From positions 2,336,857 to 2,400,856 of the forward strand of contig NC_016047.1 in NCBI RefSeq assembly GCF_000227465.1: a stretch of DNA of 64,000 nt, in the 5' to 3' direction. This document shows, one piece after another, positions 1 to 11,054 of this stretch. The DNA is from Bacillus spizizenii TU-B-10 (GTDB lineage Bacteria; Bacillota; Bacilli; Bacillales; Bacillaceae). The position numbers and the translations under genes are program-made. A model generated the notes under the pieces. That model made no database searches, was not told where the DNA came from, and saw only the letters and a program-made list of their open reading frames with translations. Positions within the stretch are counted from its first letter, which is position 1. Every line of letters begins with the position of its first letter.

Positions 1-61
1 CAATCGAACCGCCTATCAATCCGAGACCGGCGAGCAATATTGTATCTTTCATTCGATTCAT
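1..61 (-). CDS. tyrA: Prephenate dehydrogenase TyrA, 5' end only
   Basis: Only the first 20 codons lie in the window; the rest runs off the left edge. Translation from the ATG at 61-59 begins MNRMKDTILLAGLGLIGGSI, which holds the GLGLIGGS nucleotide-binding turn expected at the start of NAD-dependent prephenate dehydrogenase. The enzyme converts prephenate to 4-hydroxyphenylpyruvate in tyrosine synthesis. An AGGTGATG ribosome site lies at 73-66. It follows hisC in the aromatic supraoperon, the standard B. subtilis order. Identity rests on this short N-terminus and on position, and both agree. Confidence 0.9.
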   Translation of the reverse strand, partial: MNRMKDTILLAGLGLIGGSI

Positions 62-86
62 ACGTCATCACCTGGTTTATAGACTA

Positions 87-111
87 AAGAGGTGATATTT
101 GATCACCTCTT
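87..111 (-). promoter_or_regulatory. Inverted repeat between hisC and tyrA, possible SD-sequestering switch
   Basis: A perfect 10-bp inverted repeat (arms 102-111 and 87-96, 5-nt loop) begins at the hisC stop codon. The distal arm reads ATCACCTCTT in the transcript and is complementary both to the proximal arm and to the tyrA ribosome site AGGTGAT at 73-67. There is no proper U-tract, so it does not look like a terminator. A role in translational control of tyrA is an inference. Confidence 0.5.
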
Positions 112-1192
112 ATAAAATTTCAGCTAAAATTGCAAGAATTTCTTCATTTTGCTCTTTTGTTCCGATCGTAATCCGGAGTGATGTCGGGAAACCTAATGCA
201 TTTCCTGACCGGACAATATAGCCTTTTTCCAGCAGAGCCTGAAACAGTTCATCAGAAGGACGGTTAAAGTCAATTAACACAAAATTGGTCTGTGAAGGGT
301 AGCACTTTAAACCATGAATCTTCGCAAAATCATAATATTGCTGAAGGCCTGCTTTATTTTGCTCGACACAGGAAGCAATAAACGCTTGGTCATCAAGTGC
401 TGCGATCGCCGCAGCCTGGCCTAGACGGCTCGTATTAAATGGCTCTCTTGCCGGCTCAATCTGGCGAATCAGGTCCTCGTCAGCAATTCCATATCCGACT
501 CTGAGCGCAGCCAGACCGTAAGCCTTTGAAAATGTCCGTAATATGATCAGATTGGAATACTTGTTTAATAACGGCACAGTTTCCGGGTAATCCTCAGCTG
601 TTACATATTCATAATATGCTTCGTCAAGAACAACGAGGACACGAGAAGGAACGCGCTCCAGAAATGCGAGTAATTCCCCTTCTGATGTATAAGTGCCAGT
701 CGGGTTATTCGGACTGCATATCCAAACGACTTGTGTCTGTTCGTCAATTGCTTCAAGCATGGCGTCTAAATCATGTGAGCCGTCAGGACGAAGTGCGATT
801 TCACGAACTTCAGCGCCTTCAATGACCGCATTATGTTTATACTGCGGAAAAGTCGGAGCAGCCGTTATCGTGTTGGTTTTATCGTTTAAAAATGCCCGGC
901 AGATGATCTGAATGATTTCATCTGAACCGTTTCCGAAAATAAGTGATGTTTCACTGACATTGAGGTGCTCACTGAGCCTTGTCCGCAAAGCGGCGCTATA
1001 CCCGTCCGGATAAAGCGCAAGCTGATGAATCTCATGCTGAAGCGCCTCTTTTGCAGCTTCTGAACAGCCGTACGGATTTTCGTTTGAAGCAAGCTTCACA
1101 ACTTTATCCAAGCCATATTCTGATTTCACTGCTTCAATCGGCTTACCAGGCTGATAAGGCTTCAGCTGTTTTAAATGTTCTTTGATACGCAA
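110..1192 (-). CDS. hisC: Histidinol-phosphate / aromatic aminotransferase HisC
   Basis: PLP-dependent aminotransferase of fold type I, 360 residues. It acts on imidazole-acetol phosphate in histidine synthesis, and in Bacillus also on the keto acids of phenylalanine and tyrosine, which explains its place inside the aromatic operon. Visible motifs are SNENPYG near the N-terminus, CSPNNPTG (159-166), and RTFSKAYG with the PLP lysine at about residue 223, followed by RVGYG. The start is TTG at 1192-1190 behind GAGGTGA; no better ATG exists upstream. It starts 11 bp after trpA and is followed by tyrA. Confidence 0.96.
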   Translation of the reverse strand: MRIKEHLKQLKPYQPGKPIEAVKSEYGLDKVVKLASNENPYGCSEAAKEALQHEIHQLALYPDGYSAALRTRLSEHLNVSETSLIFGNGSDEIIQIICRAFLNDKTNTITAAPTFPQYKHNAVIEGAEVREIALRPDGSHDLDAMLEAIDEQTQVVWICSPNNPTGTYTSEGELLAFLERVPSRVLVVLDEAYYEYVTAEDYPETVPLLNKYSNLIILRTFSKAYGLAALRVGYGIADEDLIRQIEPAREPFNTSRLGQAAAIAALDDQAFIASCVEQNKAGLQQYYDFAKIHGLKCYPSQTNFVLIDFNRPSDELFQALLEKGYIVRSGNALGFPTSLRITIGTKEQNEEILAILAEIL

Positions 1193-1203
1193 ATCCAGTC
1201 ACC

Positions 1204-2007
1204 TCATTTTAAGCTGTACAAGCCGCCAAACGCCGTTGCGTAATCTTCAAACTCCTGCAGCGCTTGATCTCTCGTTTCAGCGCTGATGAGCCGGTCCTTT
1301 AGCTCTTCTATTTTTCTGACGAGCGCACTTCCCACTACGACACCGTCACAAATTTCATTCATCTTCATGACCTGTTCGCGGTTTGATATACCGAATCCTA
1401 CAGCAACCGGCACAGTGCTAAGATCCTTCACTGTCCGGATGAACGGATACACGGATGAATTGAACTCATTGCGGACACCGGTCACACCTAGAGAAGATAC
1501 ACAGTAGACGAAGCCCTCGGCTTGTTCAATAATGGTTTTCAAACGGCTTTCGCTTGTCGGCGCAACCAAAGAAATATACGTCACCTCATGGCTTTTGCAT
1601 TCCGCTTGAAGGCTGGCGCTTTCTTCTAATGGCAGATCCGGAACAAGCAGACCGTCAATATGATTTTCCCGCAGTAAAGCGAAAAAGTATTCTTTGTTCA
1701 ATTGTAACACAGGATTATAATACGTAAAGAGGATAATCGGAATATTCACTCCGTTTTTTTTCATTTCTCCGCCTAATTCGATTGCCTTTACGATATTCAT
1801 TCCATGATCAAGCGCCCGCTTTGAAGCACGCTGGATCACCGGACCGTCTGCAAGCGGGTCTGAGTATGCAACACCAAGCTCCAGTGCTGTGGCGCCTGCT
1901 TTTTGGAGTGACTTCGCCAGTTTAACCGAAACCTCAGGCGATGGATCTCCCGCTGTAATAAACGGGATAAACAATTTTTCTGATGCTTGAAGATCTAATT
2001 TAAACAT
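1204..2007 (-). CDS. trpA: Tryptophan synthase alpha chain TrpA
   Basis: Alpha subunit (267 residues) of cytoplasmic tryptophan synthase. It cleaves indole-3-glycerol phosphate to indole and glyceraldehyde 3-phosphate, and the indole is channelled to TrpB. The TIM-barrel signature [15 protein letters not shown] carries the catalytic Glu43 and Asp54, and GFGISN lies near the C-terminal phosphate site. It overlaps trpB by 8 bp, which suggests translational coupling, and is the last trp gene of the operon before hisC. Length is normal for the family. Confidence 0.97.
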   Translation of the reverse strand: MFKLDLQASEKLFIPFITAGDPSPEVSVKLAKSLQKAGATALELGVAYSDPLADGPVIQRASKRALDHGMNIVKAIELGGEMKKNGVNIPIILFTYYNPVLQLNKEYFFALLRENHIDGLLVPDLPLEESASLQAECKSHEVTYISLVAPTSESRLKTIIEQAEGFVYCVSSLGVTGVRNEFNSSVYPFIRTVKDLSTVPVAVGFGISNREQVMKMNEICDGVVVGSALVRKIEELKDRLISAETRDQALQEFEDYATAFGGLYSLK

Positions 2008-3202
2008 GCGCTTTCACCTCTTCTTCCAATACATTCATTAATGTGTTGACATCCTTATCTCCCCGTCCTGATAAACAGACGAGAACGGTTTGATCGCGAT
2101 CCATCTCTTTGGCGAGTTTGAATGCTTTCGCTAACGCATGGGCAGATTCGATCGCCGGCAAAATCCCCTCTTTTTCTGACAAGAGTTTTAATGCATCCAC
2201 CGCTTCTTCATCTGTGATACTGTCATAAGTGACACGGCCGCTCTTATGCAAATAAGCGTGCTCCGGACCGATTCCAGGATAGTCGAGTCCTGCTGAAATG
2301 GAGTAAGGCTCAATAATTTGCCCGAACTCATCTTGAATCAGATAAGTCAATGAACCATGAATAACGCCTACGGTTCCTTTCGACATAGTAGCGGCATGAA
2401 GAGGAGTATCAATTCCTTTTCCGGCTGCTTCAGCGCCGATCAGTTCAACATCTTCATCTAAAAACGCCTGAAACATGCCCATCGCATTGCTTCCTCCGCC
2501 TACACACGCCACTACTTTATCAGGCAGAGTGCCTTCAATGTGTTTCAGCTGATCCTTCGCTTCCTCTCCAATCATTTTCTGAAATTCTCGGACCACCTGC
2601 GGATAAGGGTGCGGTCCGACAACTGATCCAATCATGTAAAAATGATCCTCGCAATGCTGAACCCAGTACCGAATCGCCTCATTTGTGGCATCCTTCAATG
2701 TGCCGTTTCCGCTTGTTACAGGCACAACTTCCGCACCAAGAAGCTTCATGCGGAAAACGTTCAGAGACTGGCGGGCAACATCCTCCTCGCCCATAAACAC
2801 AGTACAGGAAAAGCCGAATTTGGCTGCGACTGTTGCAGCGGCCACACCGTGCTGACCGGCACCGGTTTCAGCAATGATTTTCGTTTTTCCCATTTTCTTA
2901 GCGAGCAGCGCTTGACCTAACGCATTATTGATTTTATGAGACCCTGTATGGTTCAAATCTTCTCGTTTCAAATAAATTTTCGCACCGCCTAAATACTCAG
3001 TGACTCGATCAGCGAATGTGAGTGCAGTCGGCCTTCCGGAATAGTCATTTAACAGCTTGTAATATTCATTACGAAAAACAGGATCATCCTTGATCTCTTT
3101 AAATGCGGTTTCAATTTCTTCTAACGGCTGCATCAGTGTTTCCGGAACAAACTTTCCGCCGAAATCACCGTATCTGCCTATTTCATTCGGATATGGATAC
3201 AT
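2000..3202 (-). CDS. trpB: Tryptophan synthase beta chain TrpB
   Basis: PLP-dependent beta subunit (400 residues) that condenses indole with serine to tryptophan. The motif [15 protein letters not shown] carries the PLP lysine at residue 90, and GGGSNAMG (235-242) binds the cofactor phosphate. The reading frame overlaps trpF upstream by 20 bp and trpA downstream by 8 bp, so the end of the operon is tightly coupled. This is the usual TrpB1 form that pairs with TrpA. Confidence 0.97.
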   Translation of the reverse strand: MYPYPNEIGRYGDFGGKFVPETLMQPLEEIETAFKEIKDDPVFRNEYYKLLNDYSGRPTALTFADRVTEYLGGAKIYLKREDLNHTGSHKINNALGQALLAKKMGKTKIIAETGAGQHGVAAATVAAKFGFSCTVFMGEEDVARQSLNVFRMKLLGAEVVPVTSGNGTLKDATNEAIRYWVQHCEDHFYMIGSVVGPHPYPQVVREFQKMIGEEAKDQLKHIEGTLPDKVVACVGGGSNAMGMFQAFLDEDVELIGAEAAGKGIDTPLHAATMSKGTVGVIHGSLTYLIQDEFGQIIEPYSISAGLDYPGIGPEHAYLHKSGRVTYDSITDEEAVDALKLLSEKEGILPAIESAHALAKAFKLAKEMDRDQTVLVCLSGRGDKDVNTLMNVLEEEVKAHV

Positions 3203-3830
3203 ATTGGTTCATCCTTTCTTCTAAAAGCCTCATCAGATTCTGTTCTTTTTGTCCGTTTTTTTCGATTCCGCTGGCAAGGTCAATTCCTGCCGGCTCATAT
3301 TTCAATAAGTCTGTGATAGTGTCCGGATTCACGCCGCCTGCGATAAAACAGCGTTTGCCTATAGCCGCCTGCTGGTATTCCGGCACACAGTCCCAAGAAA
3401 AAGCAACACCAGTGCCGCCTCTTGCCCCTTTGACAGATGAATCAATCACAAAGCCGCCTACATTATCTTTAAAGCGGGCTATTTCTTGAGTTGTGTTCTC
3501 ATGATGGTGAAGCGCCTTCCATATTTCACAATCTGTCAGCATGCGAAGCGCATCGGCATCCGCCGGTTCCTCATCACCGTGAAGCTGAATGACATCGAGA
3601 TTCAAGTCGTCGGCAATGCGTGACATCGACTCTATCGATTCATTAACAAAAACCCCTGCAACCCGTTTTTCGACACGAACTTGACTCAGCCACTTCTTCA
3701 CATCTTGCGGAGATACTTTTCGTTTGCTTTCAGCAAAAATAAAGCCCAGATAATCAGCCTGCGAGTCCGCTGCAAGCTGCAAATCCTGCAGTGACCGTAT
3801 GCCGCAATATTTTAATGCCGGCTTCTTCAC
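3183..3830 (-). CDS. trpF: Phosphoribosylanthranilate isomerase TrpF
   Basis: Isomerase of the tryptophan pathway, which converts phosphoribosylanthranilate to the ribulose derivative (CdRP); 215 residues. The N-terminal KYCGIRS carries the catalytic cysteine (residue 9), GDEEP and GFVIDSS follow, and the barrel ends with a GGVNPDT phosphate loop. I chose the GTG at 3830-3828, four bases past the trpC stop and behind GGGGAG. The in-frame codon further upstream lies within trpC and has no family support. It is a separate protein here, not fused to TrpC as in enterics. Confidence 0.95.
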   Translation of the reverse strand: MKKPALKYCGIRSLQDLQLAADSQADYLGFIFAESKRKVSPQDVKKWLSQVRVEKRVAGVFVNESIESMSRIADDLNLDVIQLHGDEEPADADALRMLTDCEIWKALHHHENTTQEIARFKDNVGGFVIDSSVKGARGGTGVAFSWDCVPEYQQAAIGKRCFIAGGVNPDTITDLLKYEPAGIDLASGIEKNGQKEQNLMRLLEERMNQYVSISE

Positions 3831-3834
3831 ATCC

Positions 3835-4587
3835 TCACTCCCCGAACAAAGCATGGATTGCTTTTTGCTGTGATGTTTGTCTCATCAATGATTCACCGAT
3901 AAGCACAGCTCGTGCTCCATGTTCTTTGACAAATGTTAAATGTTCTAAAGAACCGATTCCGCTTTCGCTGACAAGCAGTGATTCTTTCGGAGCAAGAGAT
4001 GCGATTTGTTCTGTCTGCATTATAGAGGTTTCAAATGTTTTTAGGTTTCGGTTGTTTATGCCGAGAATATCAGGCGTGAACACTTTCAATATTTGTTCTA
4101 GCGTTGTTGCATCATGAACCTCGACTAACACGTCCATCTCCTTTTCACCTGCTTCAAGATATAATTCATGAAGGTGTAAGGGATCAAGCACTTCGCCGAT
4201 TAACAAGATGGCATCCGCTCCGATTCTTCTTGATTCCTCCACTTGAAGAGAATCAATAATAAAATCTTTTCTGAGTACAGGGATCGAAACAGCACGCTTT
4301 ACGTCTGATAAATAGCTGTTTTCCCCTTGAAAAAACGGGGTGTCTGTTAAAACGGAAAGCGCATCTGCTTTCGCAGTTTCATAGTCTTTTGCAATCCGCA
4401 CAGGGACAAAATCCTCTTTAATGAGCCCTTTTGACGGCGACGCTTTCTTCACTTCAGCAATCAACCCGATAAACCGATTCGGGCTTGCCAGCGCCTCTTT
4501 AAATGAACGTTTTTCGAAAGGCTGCTCTTCCGGCAGGACCAGTGTGTTTACTTCTTCCTTCTTTTGTTTGATGATGTTTTCAAGCAT
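3835..4587 (-). CDS. trpC: Indole-3-glycerol phosphate synthase TrpC
   Basis: Single-domain TIM-barrel enzyme (250 residues) that closes the indole ring of CdRP to give indole-3-glycerol phosphate. Characteristic motifs are [11 protein letters not shown] (45-54) with the catalytic lysine, [21 protein letters not shown] and VSESGI. It overlaps trpD by 8 bp and lies 4 bp from trpF, in the middle of the trpEDCFBA operon. No unusual features. Confidence 0.97.
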   Translation of the reverse strand: MLENIIKQKKEEVNTLVLPEEQPFEKRSFKEALASPNRFIGLIAEVKKASPSKGLIKEDFVPVRIAKDYETAKADALSVLTDTPFFQGENSYLSDVKRAVSIPVLRKDFIIDSLQVEESRRIGADAILLIGEVLDPLHLHELYLEAGEKEMDVLVEVHDATTLEQILKVFTPDILGINNRNLKTFETSIMQTEQIASLAPKESLLVSESGIGSLEHLTFVKEHGARAVLIGESLMRQTSQQKAIHALFGE

Positions 4588-5596
4588 AGATCTCTTCCTC
4601 TTTCTGCTTTATTCGTTCAAGCTGCGCGGCAGCGCCTCCGCTTGTAATCGTCTCTAATGCTAGCTCCGTTCCTTCCTTCAGTGAGGCGGTGATCCCCGCC
4701 GTGTATATCGCAGCCCCTGCATTAAAAGCAGTAATAGATAAAGCGGAACCGCTGCTTTTATTTTCAAAAATGTTCTGAATAATACAGGCACTCTCTTTCG
4801 GTGACTGCACCTGTAAATCTTCAAGTCTGCCATTTGTGAAACCGAAATCTTCCGGTGAAACGGTATATTCCCGGCGCTCCCCGTCCTTTAATTCAATCAC
4901 GTCAGTCGGTGCTGTAATTGAAAGCTCATCTAAACCGTCACGGCTTGATACGAACATGACGTGCTTCGGCTGAAGCGTCTCCAGTGCGCTTGCCATCACT
5001 CCAGCTTTTTCAGCCGAATAGACCCCAATCACCTGACGCTTCGCCTGCAAGGGATTGCTGAGCGGTCCGAGCAGATTAAATACCGTTCTGAAACCCAGTT
5101 CTTTTCTAGTACCCGCTACATGTTTCATAGACGAATGATAAAGCGGGGCAAAAAGAAATCCCATGTTGTTTACTTCAATGCTGCTTTTGACTTTTTCGGG
5201 AGTCGTTTGAATTGGAACCTCTAACACCTCTAAAACATCAGCACTTCCGCTTTTAGAAGAGACAGAGCGATTGCCGTGCTTAGCGATTTTTGCCCCTGCT
5301 GCTGAGGCAACAATTGCTGATGCCGTTGAGATATTAAAAGTGGAAATACCGTCTCCTCCGGTTCCGCATGTATCAACGACATCAGGAAGTCCATCAACTG
5401 TAAGAGCGCGTGCCCGCATCGCCTTAATAAAGCCCGTAAGCTCTTCTGGCGTCTCTCCCCGATGAGCAAGAATAGACAATATACCGCCCATTTCAGAAGG
5501 CGTCATTTCCGCTGTCATCATCATATTCATCAATGCCTCTGCCTCATCGGCAGTAAGTGTTTTTCCGTCAACGCACAATTGTAGAAATTTGTTCAT
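4580..5596 (-). CDS. trpD: Anthranilate phosphoribosyltransferase TrpD
   Basis: Transfers phosphoribosyl from PRPP to anthranilate; 338 residues. The PRPP motif CGTGGDG lies at residues 77-83, and [15 protein letters not shown] and GPLSNP are typical of the family. I chose the ATG at 5596-5594. A longer frame extends 13 codons into trpE but lacks family similarity. The start lies 29 bp inside the end of trpE, so translation of the two is probably coupled; such trpE-trpD coupling is known in B. subtilis. Confidence 0.95.
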   Translation of the reverse strand: MNKFLQLCVDGKTLTADEAEALMNMMMTAEMTPSEMGGILSILAHRGETPEELTGFIKAMRARALTVDGLPDVVDTCGTGGDGISTFNISTASAIVASAAGAKIAKHGNRSVSSKSGSADVLEVLEVPIQTTPEKVKSSIEVNNMGFLFAPLYHSSMKHVAGTRKELGFRTVFNLLGPLSNPLQAKRQVIGVYSAEKAGVMASALETLQPKHVMFVSSRDGLDELSITAPTDVIELKDGERREYTVSPEDFGFTNGRLEDLQVQSPKESACIIQNIFENKSSGSALSITAFNAGAAIYTAGITASLKEGTELALETITSGGAAAQLERIKQKEEEIYA

Positions 5597-7115
5597 CAGC
5601 TTTATCCTCCTTGCTATGGAACATGTCTTCTGCAATATGAATCGTTTTCAGCAGCGCACCGGCTTTATTACAGCTTTCTTCGTATTCGGCTTCCGGAACA
5701 GAATCTGCAACAATGCCAGCACCTGCCTGTATCGATGCAACACCGCCCTTTACGCTCATGGTGCGAATCGTAATACAAGAGTCTATATTACCGTCAAATC
5801 CGATGTAGGCGATGCAGCCGCCGTATGTCTCTCTCGGTGTAGGCTCCAGCTCTTGCAAAAGCTGCATGGCACGGATTTTGGGAGCGCCTGTTAAAGTTCC
5901 TGCCGGGAAAGCGGACATCAGTGCATCGACTGGGTGAATCCCTTCTTTCAATCGACCTGTAACCACCGAAATAATGTGCATGACATGCGAAAAGGAGACA
6001 ATTTTTGTGAACTCCGGCACAGAAACAGATCCATACTCTGCTACTCTGCCAATATCGTTCCGGGCAAGGTCAACGAGCATGTAGTGCTCTGCTTTTTCTT
6101 TTTCATCCTTCATCAGCTCAACTTTGAGTTTTTCATCTTCCTCCTTATCTGCGCCTCGTTTTCTCGTACCGGCAATCGGATGGATTTCCAAGTGCCCGTC
6201 CTTAACATGGATTAAACGTTCCGGAGAGCTTCCGACTATTTCTCTGTCTTTGAGTTTCATATAATACATATACGGAGAAGGATTGACGATCCTAAGCACC
6301 CGGTATAACTCAAAGGCATCTGATTTTATCGGAATCTCAAATTTTTGTGACAGAACCCCCTGGAAGATATCGCCTGCTTTTATATATTCTTTTATTTTTT
6401 CTACATCAGCCATAAAAGCTGATTTTTCATAATTAGATGATACTGTCTCAAAGCTGGGTGTCTTATATGAATCAGCAGAGAGAAACAGTTCTTTTATGTT
6501 TTTTTGATCCATCATTTTTTCTATGAGATCTTGAAGCTCTTGATGATTTTGATGAAATACATCGATTTTTTCGTTTTCTGTTTCCTGTCCATTGAGCCTT
6601 GCATATTGGATAAAGTGGACGTTTTTGGTTTGATGATCATACGCAATTAATGTCCGGCAAACAAACAGCATACACTTTTCCATTCCTGCTTCTTTTGAAT
6701 GCGGAGGAACAGAAGGCTCAATCAGCGGGATCATATCATAGCTTAAGTACCCGACAGCTCCGCCGACAAAAGGAATGCCTAGCTCTGGCGTTTTGATGTT
6801 GTAGGTGGTATTCATCCAATTCAGAACTTCTTTAAGTTCAATTCCTGTGTAAAGAGATCTGCCGTCCTGATCTGTAGCTGTAAAACGGCTCTGCTCTTCT
6901 TTAATCGTGAGGAATGGATTCAGGCCGATAAACGAATATCTTGACCAGTTGGATGTATCATCCTTGCTTTCAAGAAGATACGTAATCTCCCTGTCGAGCT
7001 TCTCTATCATTTGAATGGGTGTCATCGTATCGACTGTGAAGGTCTCCACAATCGGTATGGTGTGGTGGGACAAGCTGTCCTGTAAAAATGAAGAAATATT
7101 GGATTGGAAATACAT
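5568..7115 (-). CDS. trpE: Anthranilate synthase component I TrpE
   Basis: Chorismate-utilising enzyme (515 residues) that makes anthranilate, the first committed step to tryptophan. The N-terminal LLESKD segment is the usual tryptophan feedback site. The C-terminal half has the chorismate-binding signatures IAGTRKRG, DLARNDIGR, FPAGTLTGAPK and YGGCIAYIGFDG. I chose the ATG at 7115; an in-frame GTG at 7124 overlaps the ribosome site AAGGAG. No trpG is present here; the glutaminase subunit (PabA) is encoded elsewhere in this group. Transcription and translation are governed by the TRAP leader. Confidence 0.97.
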   Translation of the reverse strand: MYFQSNISSFLQDSLSHHTIPIVETFTVDTMTPIQMIEKLDREITYLLESKDDTSNWSRYSFIGLNPFLTIKEEQSRFTATDQDGRSLYTGIELKEVLNWMNTTYNIKTPELGIPFVGGAVGYLSYDMIPLIEPSVPPHSKEAGMEKCMLFVCRTLIAYDHQTKNVHFIQYARLNGQETENEKIDVFHQNHQELQDLIEKMMDQKNIKELFLSADSYKTPSFETVSSNYEKSAFMADVEKIKEYIKAGDIFQGVLSQKFEIPIKSDAFELYRVLRIVNPSPYMYYMKLKDREIVGSSPERLIHVKDGHLEIHPIAGTRKRGADKEEDEKLKVELMKDEKEKAEHYMLVDLARNDIGRVAEYGSVSVPEFTKIVSFSHVMHIISVVTGRLKEGIHPVDALMSAFPAGTLTGAPKIRAMQLLQELEPTPRETYGGCIAYIGFDGNIDSCITIRTMSVKGGVASIQAGAGIVADSVPEAEYEESCNKAGALLKTIHIAEDMFHSKEDKADEQISTIVR

Positions 7116-7123
7116 TGCTCTCA

Positions 7124-7140
7124 CTCCTTATGGCAAGGAG
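7124..7140 (-). promoter_or_regulatory. trpE Shine-Dalgarno sequestering hairpin
   Basis: The trpE ribosome site AAGGAG (7129-7124 in transcript order) is exactly complementary to CTCCTT (7140-7135), with a 5-nt loop. TRAP bound to the leader is known to favour a hairpin that hides the trpE ribosome site; this is the visible counterpart. Confidence 0.75.
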
Positions 7141-7180
7141 AATGAGAAGATGGCATGAGAGGATAAAACATTATATAACA

Positions 7181-7211
7181 AATAAACCCAAAAGAAAGGC
7201 TTCTTTTGGGT
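7181..7211 (-). terminator. trp operon attenuator (intrinsic terminator)
   Basis: Perfect 11-bp stem (7201-7211 with 7186-7196), 4-nt loop, followed in the transcript by a U-rich run. It lies between the TRAP repeats and trpE. In the known mechanism TRAP binding blocks the overlapping antiterminator, so this terminator forms when tryptophan is plentiful. Confidence 0.9.
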
Positions 7212-7228
7212 AGAATAAACATACATGT

Positions 7229-7278
7229 CTCAGCTCAACTACACTCATTCTCTGCTACCCTATTCTCTAACTCAACTC
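7229..7278 (-). promoter_or_regulatory. TRAP-binding leader: cluster of GAG/UAG triplets
   Basis: Read on the minus strand, this segment carries ten to eleven GAG or UAG triplets, mostly separated by two or three bases (one GAG overlaps a UAG). This is the array bound by the 11-mer TRAP ring. The mtrB gene for TRAP is at 14235-14462 in this window. The last triplets overlap the antiterminator arm. Confidence 0.92.
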
Positions 7279-7324
7279 AATCAATCGCTTTATACACACT
7301 CTTGTGTATTTCTAAGCTGTTCTT

Positions 7325-7354
7325 ATCGTATTACAATTCAGTATTTTTTGTCAA
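7325..7354 (-). promoter_or_regulatory. trp operon sigma-A promoter
   Basis: TTGACA (7354-7349), 18-bp spacer, TACGAT (7330-7325). The -35 box and spacer lie inside the last codons of aroH, so the trp promoter is embedded in the end of the upstream gene. It would start the leader about 40 bases before the first TRAP triplet. Confidence 0.8.
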
Positions 7355-7714
7355 TGATAAATCGGGTCTTAATACAACGGCTTTTTCTAAATATACATGT
7401 CTGATCTGATCCTGAGGAACATCTGTCTGGACGGTCATCATGACTCTGATGCACTTTTTCAGACCGCCGATTACGTCCATTTCCTGCATACAGGTTACCG
7501 GCACATACTGCCATCCTGAAAGCTCACGAACAGCTTTTGCCGGGAAAACGGAGTGCAAATCAGGTGTCGCCGAAAGAAGCATTTGAACAACATCTTCCGG
7601 TTTTGTTTTGTTTTCTTCTATGATTTTCTCTAACAGCTGTTTTGTTTTTTGTAAAATTTCTTCTTCAGTATCTCGTTCAACTGTAGTTGCTCCGCGAATT
7701 CCGCGAATCATCAT
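7331..7714 (-). CDS. aroH: Monofunctional chorismate mutase AroH
   Basis: Small AroH-class chorismate mutase (127 residues) that rearranges chorismate to prephenate for phenylalanine and tyrosine. The N-terminus [16 protein letters not shown] carries the active-site Arg of the class, and conserved residues continue through [10 protein letters not shown] and IRVMMTV. The start at 7714 overlaps the aroB stop as ATGA and is preceded by GGAGGAG. Its 3' end contains the trp promoter. Confidence 0.96.
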   Translation of the reverse strand: MMIRGIRGATTVERDTEEEILQKTKQLLEKIIEENKTKPEDVVQMLLSATPDLHSVFPAKAVRELSGWQYVPVTCMQEMDVIGGLKKCIRVMMTVQTDVPQDQIRHVYLEKAVVLRPDLSLTKNTEL

Positions 7715-8799
7715 GATGTCTCCTCCAATCGCCATTTGTTCAGCCAACTCTCAAGTTCATTTCTGGAAAATGTGTGATCAGCAACTTTTCCTAATTCGTT
7801 GAGCACGATAAACTGAATCTTCCCGCCACGGGTTTTCTTATCATTCATCATACGGTCCAATAGAACCGAAGTTTCCGTCTCTTTTTTAATTTGATTTGGA
7901 TAGCCTAGGCTTATTAGCCAGCTGACCAAACGTTTCCTGTCCATTTCACAGTCCGCTGTCTTTTCGCTTATATATAAAGCAAACTGCATTCCGAGGGCTA
8001 CGGCATCACCGTGAGTGATCTGTCCGTATCCATATTCGGCCTCAACAGCATGGCCGAGCGTATGTCCAAAGTTTAAGTAAGCTCTAATCCCCTCTTCTTT
8101 TTCATCCTGCTGAACGACAGATGCTTTTATTGAAATGCCTTTAAAAATCATGTCATTTAGCTGATCACTGGTGATATCGCGCAGTGAGCGGATATTCAGC
8201 AGCTCTTCCAGAAACGCTCTGTCATAGATAAAAGCGTGTTTAATCACTTCTGCCATTCCGGATCGAAGCTCTTTTTCAGGCAGAGAACGCAGGAAGTCTG
8301 TATCGTAGAGCACGGCCTTCGGCTGGTAAAACGCACCGATTAAATTTTTTCCGAGCGGATGGTTCACGGCTACCTTTCCTCCGACTGCACTGTCATGCGC
8401 CAAAAGCGTCGTAGGCATTTGAATGAAATCAATGCCACGCATAAAAGTGGCAGCCACAAAACCGGCAAGATCTCCTACAACACCGCCACCGAACGCGATG
8501 ATGCATGAGGAGCGATCCATATGAAAACGAATCGCTTCACTCTGCAGTTTTGTGTACATGTCCATGGATTTCGCCTGCTCTCCACTCGGCACCGTCACTT
8601 TTTTCACAGGCCATTTTTCTTGCAGCAAATGAAGCATTTCATCACCATACAGGCGGTCAACCTCTTCATCCGCGACAAGCATAATCCGTGTTAAAGGCCT
8701 GTTTAAAGAGGTTAATAGTTCGCAAGCCTCTTTTCTGATGCCTTGCCCGATAAAAACAGGATACGACGAGGAAGCGGTTTGAACATGCAGTGTTTTCAT
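7711..8799 (-). CDS. aroB: 3-dehydroquinate synthase AroB
   Basis: NAD- and metal-dependent enzyme (362 residues) that cyclises DAHP to 3-dehydroquinate in the shikimate pathway. The nucleotide-binding motif [16 protein letters not shown], the [18 protein letters not shown] segment and the metal-ligand motif [10 protein letters not shown] are all present. Its ATG shares a base with the aroF stop (TAATG), and its stop overlaps aroH, so the three genes are translationally linked. Confidence 0.97.
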   Translation of the reverse strand: MKTLHVQTASSSYPVFIGQGIRKEACELLTSLNRPLTRIMLVADEEVDRLYGDEMLHLLQEKWPVKKVTVPSGEQAKSMDMYTKLQSEAIRFHMDRSSCIIAFGGGVVGDLAGFVAATFMRGIDFIQMPTTLLAHDSAVGGKVAVNHPLGKNLIGAFYQPKAVLYDTDFLRSLPEKELRSGMAEVIKHAFIYDRAFLEELLNIRSLRDITSDQLNDMIFKGISIKASVVQQDEKEEGIRAYLNFGHTLGHAVEAEYGYGQITHGDAVALGMQFALYISEKTADCEMDRKRLVSWLISLGYPNQIKKETETSVLLDRMMNDKKTRGGKIQFIVLNELGKVADHTFSRNELESWLNKWRLEETS

Positions 8800-9971
8800 T
8801 AAAATTCCCTCGACAGTTTTCTCATATTCTCCACATTTTCTCTAATACGGTCGATTTGATCTAAGCCGAATTGTTCAACGACTGCGTTGGCAATTTCCCA
8901 TGCGACAGCCGCTTCAGCTACTACACTTGCCGCAGGCACTGCACAGCTGTCTGAACGTTCAATGCTGGCAGAAAAGGGTTCTTTCGTTTCAATATCTACG
9001 CTTTTCAGCGGTTTATACAAAGTCGGAATCGGCTTCATGACTCCGCGGACAACAATCGGCATTCCTGTCGTCATGCCGCCTTCCAGTCCCCCGAGTCTGT
9101 TTGTAGCGCGGGTATATCCCTTTTCCTCGTCCCAAATGATCTCGTCATGGACTTCGCTTCCATTTCTTCCGGCTGCTTCAAAGCCGATGCCGAATTCCAC
9201 ACCTTTAAATGCGTTAATTGATAGAACAGCAGCAGCAAGCTTGCTGTCCAGTTTGCGGTCATAATGGACGTAGCTGCCCACGCCTACCGGCATTCCCTCG
9301 ACAATGACTTCTACAATTCCGCCGATGGAATCTCCGTTGGCCTTCGCTTCATCAATGGCAGCCATCATTTTTTTGCCCGCTTCTTCATCGTAGCATCTGA
9401 CCGGAGACTCCTCCGTTACACGCTGCAGGTCATCAATTGACGTATATTCTGTTTTTTCAGCTTTAACTGCTCCAATTTGCAATACGTGACCTGCCACCTT
9501 AATGCCGAGCTCAGAAAGAATCTTTTTAGCGACAGCTCCTGCCGCCACTCTGACAGTTGTTTCCCTTGCTGAAGAGCGCTCAAGCACATTTCTCATATCA
9601 CGGTGATTATATTTAATCGCACCGTTTAAGTCAGCGTGCCCAGGTCTCGGTCTGGAAATTTGGCGCTTCATTTCCTTTTCTTCATCCTCTGTAATCGGAG
9701 CCGCGCCCATGATTTTTGTCCAATGCTTCCAATCGTTATTTTCAACGACGAGAGCAATTGGTGAACCGAGTGTTCGTGCATGGCGCACCCCGCTCATAAT
9801 TTTGGCCTGGTCTTTTTCGATCTGCATGCGGCGGCCGCGGCCGTGGCCTTTTTGGCGTCTGGCAAGCTCAAAATTGATATCTTCCTCCGTTATGTAAAGC
9901 CCGGCAGGCACACCTTCAATAATGGTTGTCAGTTGGGGGCCGTGTGATTCTCCGGCTGTTAAATATCTCAT
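8799..9971 (-). CDS. aroF: Chorismate synthase AroF
   Basis: FMN-dependent chorismate synthase (390 residues), the last step of the shikimate pathway. It opens with [14 protein letters not shown] and contains the signatures [27 protein letters not shown] and [14 protein letters not shown] chose the ATG at 9971, behind GAAGGGAG; six extra in-frame codons upstream include the ribosome site. It is the first gene of the aromatic supraoperon. Confidence 0.97.
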   Translation of the reverse strand: MRYLTAGESHGPQLTTIIEGVPAGLYITEEDINFELARRQKGHGRGRRMQIEKDQAKIMSGVRHARTLGSPIALVVENNDWKHWTKIMGAAPITEDEEKEMKRQISRPRPGHADLNGAIKYNHRDMRNVLERSSARETTVRVAAGAVAKKILSELGIKVAGHVLQIGAVKAEKTEYTSIDDLQRVTEESPVRCYDEEAGKKMMAAIDEAKANGDSIGGIVEVIVEGMPVGVGSYVHYDRKLDSKLAAAVLSINAFKGVEFGIGFEAAGRNGSEVHDEIIWDEEKGYTRATNRLGGLEGGMTTGMPIVVRGVMKPIPTLYKPLKSVDIETKEPFSASIERSDSCAVPAASVVAEAAVAWEIANAVVEQFGLDQIDRIRENVENMRKLSREF

Positions 9972-10014
9972 GACTTCTTCTCCCTTCATCGCATTAACGC
10001 TTTTAAGTAAAACT

Positions 10015-10044
10015 ACTATAACATATTTTTCAGCAAAAAGTCAG
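10015..10044 (-). promoter_or_regulatory. Probable aroF sigma-A promoter
   Basis: CTGACT (10044-10039), 18-bp spacer, TATAGT (10020-10015) with an upstream TG that makes an extended -10. It lies in the 74-bp gap between cheR and aroF and would drive the aromatic supraoperon. Confidence 0.55.
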
Positions 10045-10045
10045 T

Positions 10046-10924
<879 letters not shown>

Positions 10925-10999
10925 TTAGGAAAGGCAGGAATCTGATGCATCCTGCCATTAAACTCTTTATTCACTTTAATGTAAACCTTTACAAAAGAA

Positions 11000-11032
11000 A
11001 ACGAAAACCGGCGGCATTACATGGTGCCGGCT
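11000..11032 (-). terminator. ndk terminator
   Basis: Seven-bp GC-rich stem (11026-11032 with 11006-11012, one G-U pair) followed by a U-rich tail, just past the ndk stop codon. Confidence 0.7.
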
Positions 11033-11054
11033 CTGTTACTTATTTTCATAATGA

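Noticed and set aside
2000..2015. cre-like TGAAAGCG sequence at the trpB-trpA junction
   Set aside because: Inside coding sequence, far from any promoter, and only half of it matches the CcpA site.
9071..9262. 63-codon minus-strand frame inside aroF
   Set aside because: Same-strand shadow of aroF in another frame with no ribosome site.
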